This document shows, piece after piece, positions 62,068 to 64,000 of a stretch of DNA of 64,000 bases. The position numbers and the translations under genes were made by a program. Each line of letters begins with the position of its first letter. Positions within the stretch are counted from its first letter, which is position 1. The notes under the pieces are model-generated. The model ran no database searches, was not told the origin of the DNA, and saw nothing but the letters and a program-made list of their open reading frames with translations. The stretch is from Chryseobacterium salivictor (lineage in GTDB: Bacteria > Bacteroidota > Bacteroidia > Flavobacteriales > Weeksellaceae): NCBI RefSeq assembly GCF_004359195.1, contig NZ_CP037954.1, forward strand, positions 1,612,001-1,676,000, given 5' to 3'.

Positions 62068-62487
62068 TTGCGAGATGTATTTCTTTGTCACGCTTGGGAT
62101 GACCGAAAAGGAGCTGCTAAGGAATTACACGACATTCTAGAATCAAAAGGAGTTTCCGTTTGGTTTAGCGAAAAGGATGTTTTACTAGGTTCATCTTTAC
62201 TCCGTGAAATCGATAAAGGATTAATTAAGTCTCGTGTTGGAATCGTATTAGTTACCCCTTTATTTCTAAAACGTATTAAAGGGGAAGGAATTGCTGATAA
62301 AGAACTTTCTGCACTTTTAGCTCGCGATTTACTTGTTCCTATTGTTCATAATACAACTTTTGATGATTTACGGGATGTAAGTCCCTTGCTTGGTTCACGA
62401 AGTGGCTTAAGCACTATAGAAGATTCGATGGAAGAAGTTGCTGCAAAATTAGCGGAATTAGTAACCCCCGAGACTATACTAGATTGA
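62068..62487 (+). CDS. TIR-domain protein
   Basis: The 139-residue product from a TTG start is almost entirely a TIR domain: RDVFLCHAWDDRKGAAKELH (strand A), VSVWFSEKDVLLGSSLLREI (BB-loop region), SRVGIVLVTPLFL. The catalytic-type Glu79 lies in IADKELSALLARDLLVPIVH. Bacterial TIR domains of this kind usually consume NAD+ or make signal nucleotides during anti-phage defence. The frame is open further upstream (GNYDKITPDL at 62041-62070), inside the end of the protease gene. This suggests either a frameshifted fusion or coupled translation. No SLOG or other sensor domain is present. Confidence 0.85.
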   Translation: MRDVFLCHAWDDRKGAAKELHDILESKGVSVWFSEKDVLLGSSLLREIDKGLIKSRVGIVLVTPLFLKRIKGEGIADKELSALLARDLLVPIVHNTTFDDLRDVSPLLGSRSGLSTIEDSMEEVAAKLAELVTPETILD

Positions 62488-62792
62488 TTAAAAAAGGCTA
62501 ATAAAATTCCGATAAAGAACTGCAATAATGACTAAGGTTTCGTCTTGTCTGTAAGACAAGAAATGAAAGCGTTTTGTACACTAAGGCTTCGCTGAGAGTT
62601 CAACAATATTTTAGATAAAAAACGAAAACTAGGTGTAGTAAAGAGGATTCAAAAAGAAATTACTAAATTTGGTTTGACTGACAAAGACATTAAAATCATA
62701 ACCGGATGATTATCAATAGAATAATTTAACGTTAGTCAGAAGTTTATTAAAACCCATATCAAAATGAATTTTAATTATTTAGCAAAATTTTT
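62488..62792. other. Spacer with palindrome and a coding remnant
   Basis: It has a palindromic repeat (62521-62569). From about 62603 a stop-bounded frame without start codon reads FNNILDKKRKLGVVKRIQKE, then ITKFGLTDKDIKIITG, ending at 62709; it looks like the C-terminus of a lost gene. AACGTTAGTCAGAAGT follows at 62727. Confidence 0.45.
62521..62569. repeat. Palindromic repeat flanking the LRR gene, left copy
   Basis: TGCAATAATGACTAAGGTTT is followed by the hairpin CTTGTCT-GTA-AGACAAG and AAATGAAAG. The same order of elements occurs at 63508-63557 after the LRR gene. Confidence 0.75.
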
Positions 62793-63500
62793 ATGAGTGA
62801 TTCTATAAAATTAAAATTCGGATTTTGGAATTTTAACTTTAATTTTTGGACAGGAAATTCTTTTCGTTATGACGACTCAAGAATATTTGACACTAAAATA
62901 TTAATTGTTGATACTTCGACTTTAAATCCTGAATATTATTCGATGTCAAGCAAAGAAAAAAAAGAAATACGTAATCATTGGATTAATGCACTTCCGCTAC
63001 TTTATGATGTCGAATATTTGATGACAACTCATCAAATAGATCAGGAGTTTTTTGATTCTATCTGTAAAATGAAAAATCTAAAAGGTCTTTACGTAAAATG
63101 GGGGAAAATTGACAATACTTCCAACATTAAAAATCTTGAGAATTTAGAGCATTTATATTTTGGTAGTAACCCAAGAATTACTTCATTAGAAGGATTTGAA
63201 GCATTAAAAAAACTAGATCATTTAGAACTTGAAAATTTTAAAGCGGTTTTTGATTTTACAACTCTTAGAGAATTAACAAACTTGAAAACTCTATCAATTA
63301 CTGGATCAATTAGTGGTCCTTCCACACCAATTAATGACTTGTACTTTTTAAATAATCTCAATAAGATCCAAGAAATAGCATTCGATATTTCACTCAAAAA
63401 CAAGGATGTTTCTCCTCTTTATCGATTTTCAAAAATGGAAAGATTATTCCTACCTTCATCACTAGATAAAAAATTACGAAAAGAACTAAGTAACAAATAA
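62793..63500 (+). CDS. Leucine-rich-repeat protein
   Basis: A 235-residue cytosolic protein (no signal peptide). The N-terminal ~75 residues include KIKLKFGFWNF-like aromatic sequence (seen as IKLKFGFWNFNFNFW). LRR-like units follow: MKNLKGLYVKWGKIDNTSNI, LENLEHLYFGSNPRITSLEG, LKKLDHLELENF, LTNLKTLSITGSI. LRRs mediate protein binding. It sits downstream of the protease/TIR pair and is bracketed by two copies of a palindromic repeat, so it may be an independent cassette. A role as a recognition or immunity protein is speculation. Confidence 0.75.
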   Translation: MSDSIKLKFGFWNFNFNFWTGNSFRYDDSRIFDTKILIVDTSTLNPEYYSMSSKEKKEIRNHWINALPLLYDVEYLMTTHQIDQEFFDSICKMKNLKGLYVKWGKIDNTSNIKNLENLEHLYFGSNPRITSLEGFEALKKLDHLELENFKAVFDFTTLRELTNLKTLSITGSISGPSTPINDLYFLNNLNKIQEIAFDISLKNKDVSPLYRFSKMERLFLPSSLDKKLRKELSNK

Positions 63501-63507
63501 AATAACC

Positions 63508-63601
63508 TGCAGATAATAACTAAGCTTTCGTTTTGTCTGCAAGACAAGAAATGAAAGTCCGTTGAACGGAACCTCCCTGCTGCGCAAAGTCTCCGACTTT
63601 G
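63508..63601. repeat. Palindromic repeat flanking the LRR gene, right copy, plus two more hairpins
   Basis: TGCAGATAATAACTAAGCTT, the hairpin TTGTCT-GCA-AGACAA and AAATGAAAG match the left copy. Then follow TCCGTT-G-AACGGA (63558-63570) and CAAAGTC-TCC-GACTTTG (63585-63601), a compact three-hairpin array. Confidence 0.75.
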
Positions 63602-63726
63602 AGCCACAATAATTACATTCCTCACAAATTAATGAGATACGGTTTTTTCTGATTTATACGGTTTGAAGACAGATGCTTTAAGCACAAGTTCCAGATTAAA
63701 TTTTTTGATGATAAAATGAGCGTAAA
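63602..63726. other. Short spacer
   Basis: AT-rich; TGCTTTAAGCA (63681-63691) is a small palindrome. No gene seen. Confidence 0.4.
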
Positions 63727-63915
63727 CTAATAAGGGAATAAGTCTCTGGAATGTTGATATGATTTTTCCTTATTGACTTCTTTGTAGTATCGTTCGGAAC
63801 ATTGATTAAGAAGATCTTGAGTTTTCTGCAAATCATTTCGAAGTTGCTTTACCCAAATAACAAGCAGTAGGATGATTATTACTGCGATAAAATTGTAGAT
63901 TTTTACAGTTTTCAT
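63727..63915 (-). CDS. Small membrane protein with coiled tail
   Basis: A 62-residue protein: one N-terminal membrane helix (IYNFIAVIIILLLVIWV, ~6-22) followed by a charged coiled segment (KQLRNDLQKTQDLLNQCSERYYKEVNKE). No family was recognised. It is on the opposite strand to the preceding island genes. A TATATTTG -7-like box lies 15-22 bp upstream (63930-63937). Confidence 0.5.
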   Translation of the reverse strand: MKTVKIYNFIAVIIILLLVIWVKQLRNDLQKTQDLLNQCSERYYKEVNKEKSYQHSRDLFPY

Positions 63916-64000
63916 AGAATTCGTTTTAACAAATATAGAAACACAGATGATAATCAGTGAGTTTTTTGATAGAAAGGGTGAAAATATCTCGCGGAATTGC

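Overview
The window looks like a chromosomal segment of a Flavobacteriia member, most likely Weeksellaceae (Chryseobacterium/Kaistella-like). The support is a type IX secretion (T9SS) C-terminal sorting domain, a SusC/SusD pair, an RteC-domain protein, small Flavobacteriia-type proteins, Bacteroidetes -7 boxes (TAnnTTTG) and weak Shine-Dalgarno signals. No tRNA, rRNA, CRISPR array or intact insertion sequence was seen.

Layout. 1-1.9 kb: end of a T9SS cargo protein and a small secreted membrane-anchored protein. 2.1-2.6 kb: recX. 2.6-8.65 kb: an almost gene-free repeat zone that encloses only glyA; it holds palindromic 230-360 bp elements (family A) and a 270-bp tandem array. 8.66-42.3 kb: an outer-membrane protein, then a very large surface-polysaccharide locus. 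This locus has a Wza-like export lipoprotein, a Wzc-like tyrosine kinase, an O-antigen-type ABC exporter (wzm, wzt), an FkbM methyltransferase, about 17 soluble glycosyltransferases of GT2, GT4, GT-D and GT32 type, two large GT-C-like membrane proteins, a GH130/GT108-like beta-propeller protein, an EpsG-type polymerase and wecB. Most genes are on the + strand, and many overlap by 4 bp (ATGA).

42.4-48.7 kb: a minus-strand block with two N-terminally similar small proteins, a DUF5675 protein and two tiny membrane proteins (a lysis-like operon), surrounded by more family A elements, a 141-bp tandem array and GC-rich REP sequences. 48.7-58.7 kb: an RteC-domain protein with an apparent 3' frameshift, a TPR/AraC sensor-regulator, two small secreted proteins, and an operon of a TlpA-like protein, SusC and SusD. 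58.7-64 kb: an AT-rich accessory island of single genes (XRE regulator, DUF2971 protein, trypsin-like protease plus TIR protein, LRR protein) separated by palindromic repeats.

How it fits together. The 9.4-42.3 kb locus should build a complex glycan on the inner membrane and export it by ABC transporter and/or a Wza/Wzc route; no Wzx flippase is visible here. The right-hand TIR/protease pair has the look of an immunity module. The most unusual features are the 12-copy family A element, whose stems co-vary between copies, the in-frame REP insertions in two paralogous glycosyltransferases, the protease/TIR pair split at a G4 run, and the lysis-like operon. All family assignments are from reading the sequence; no database search was run.
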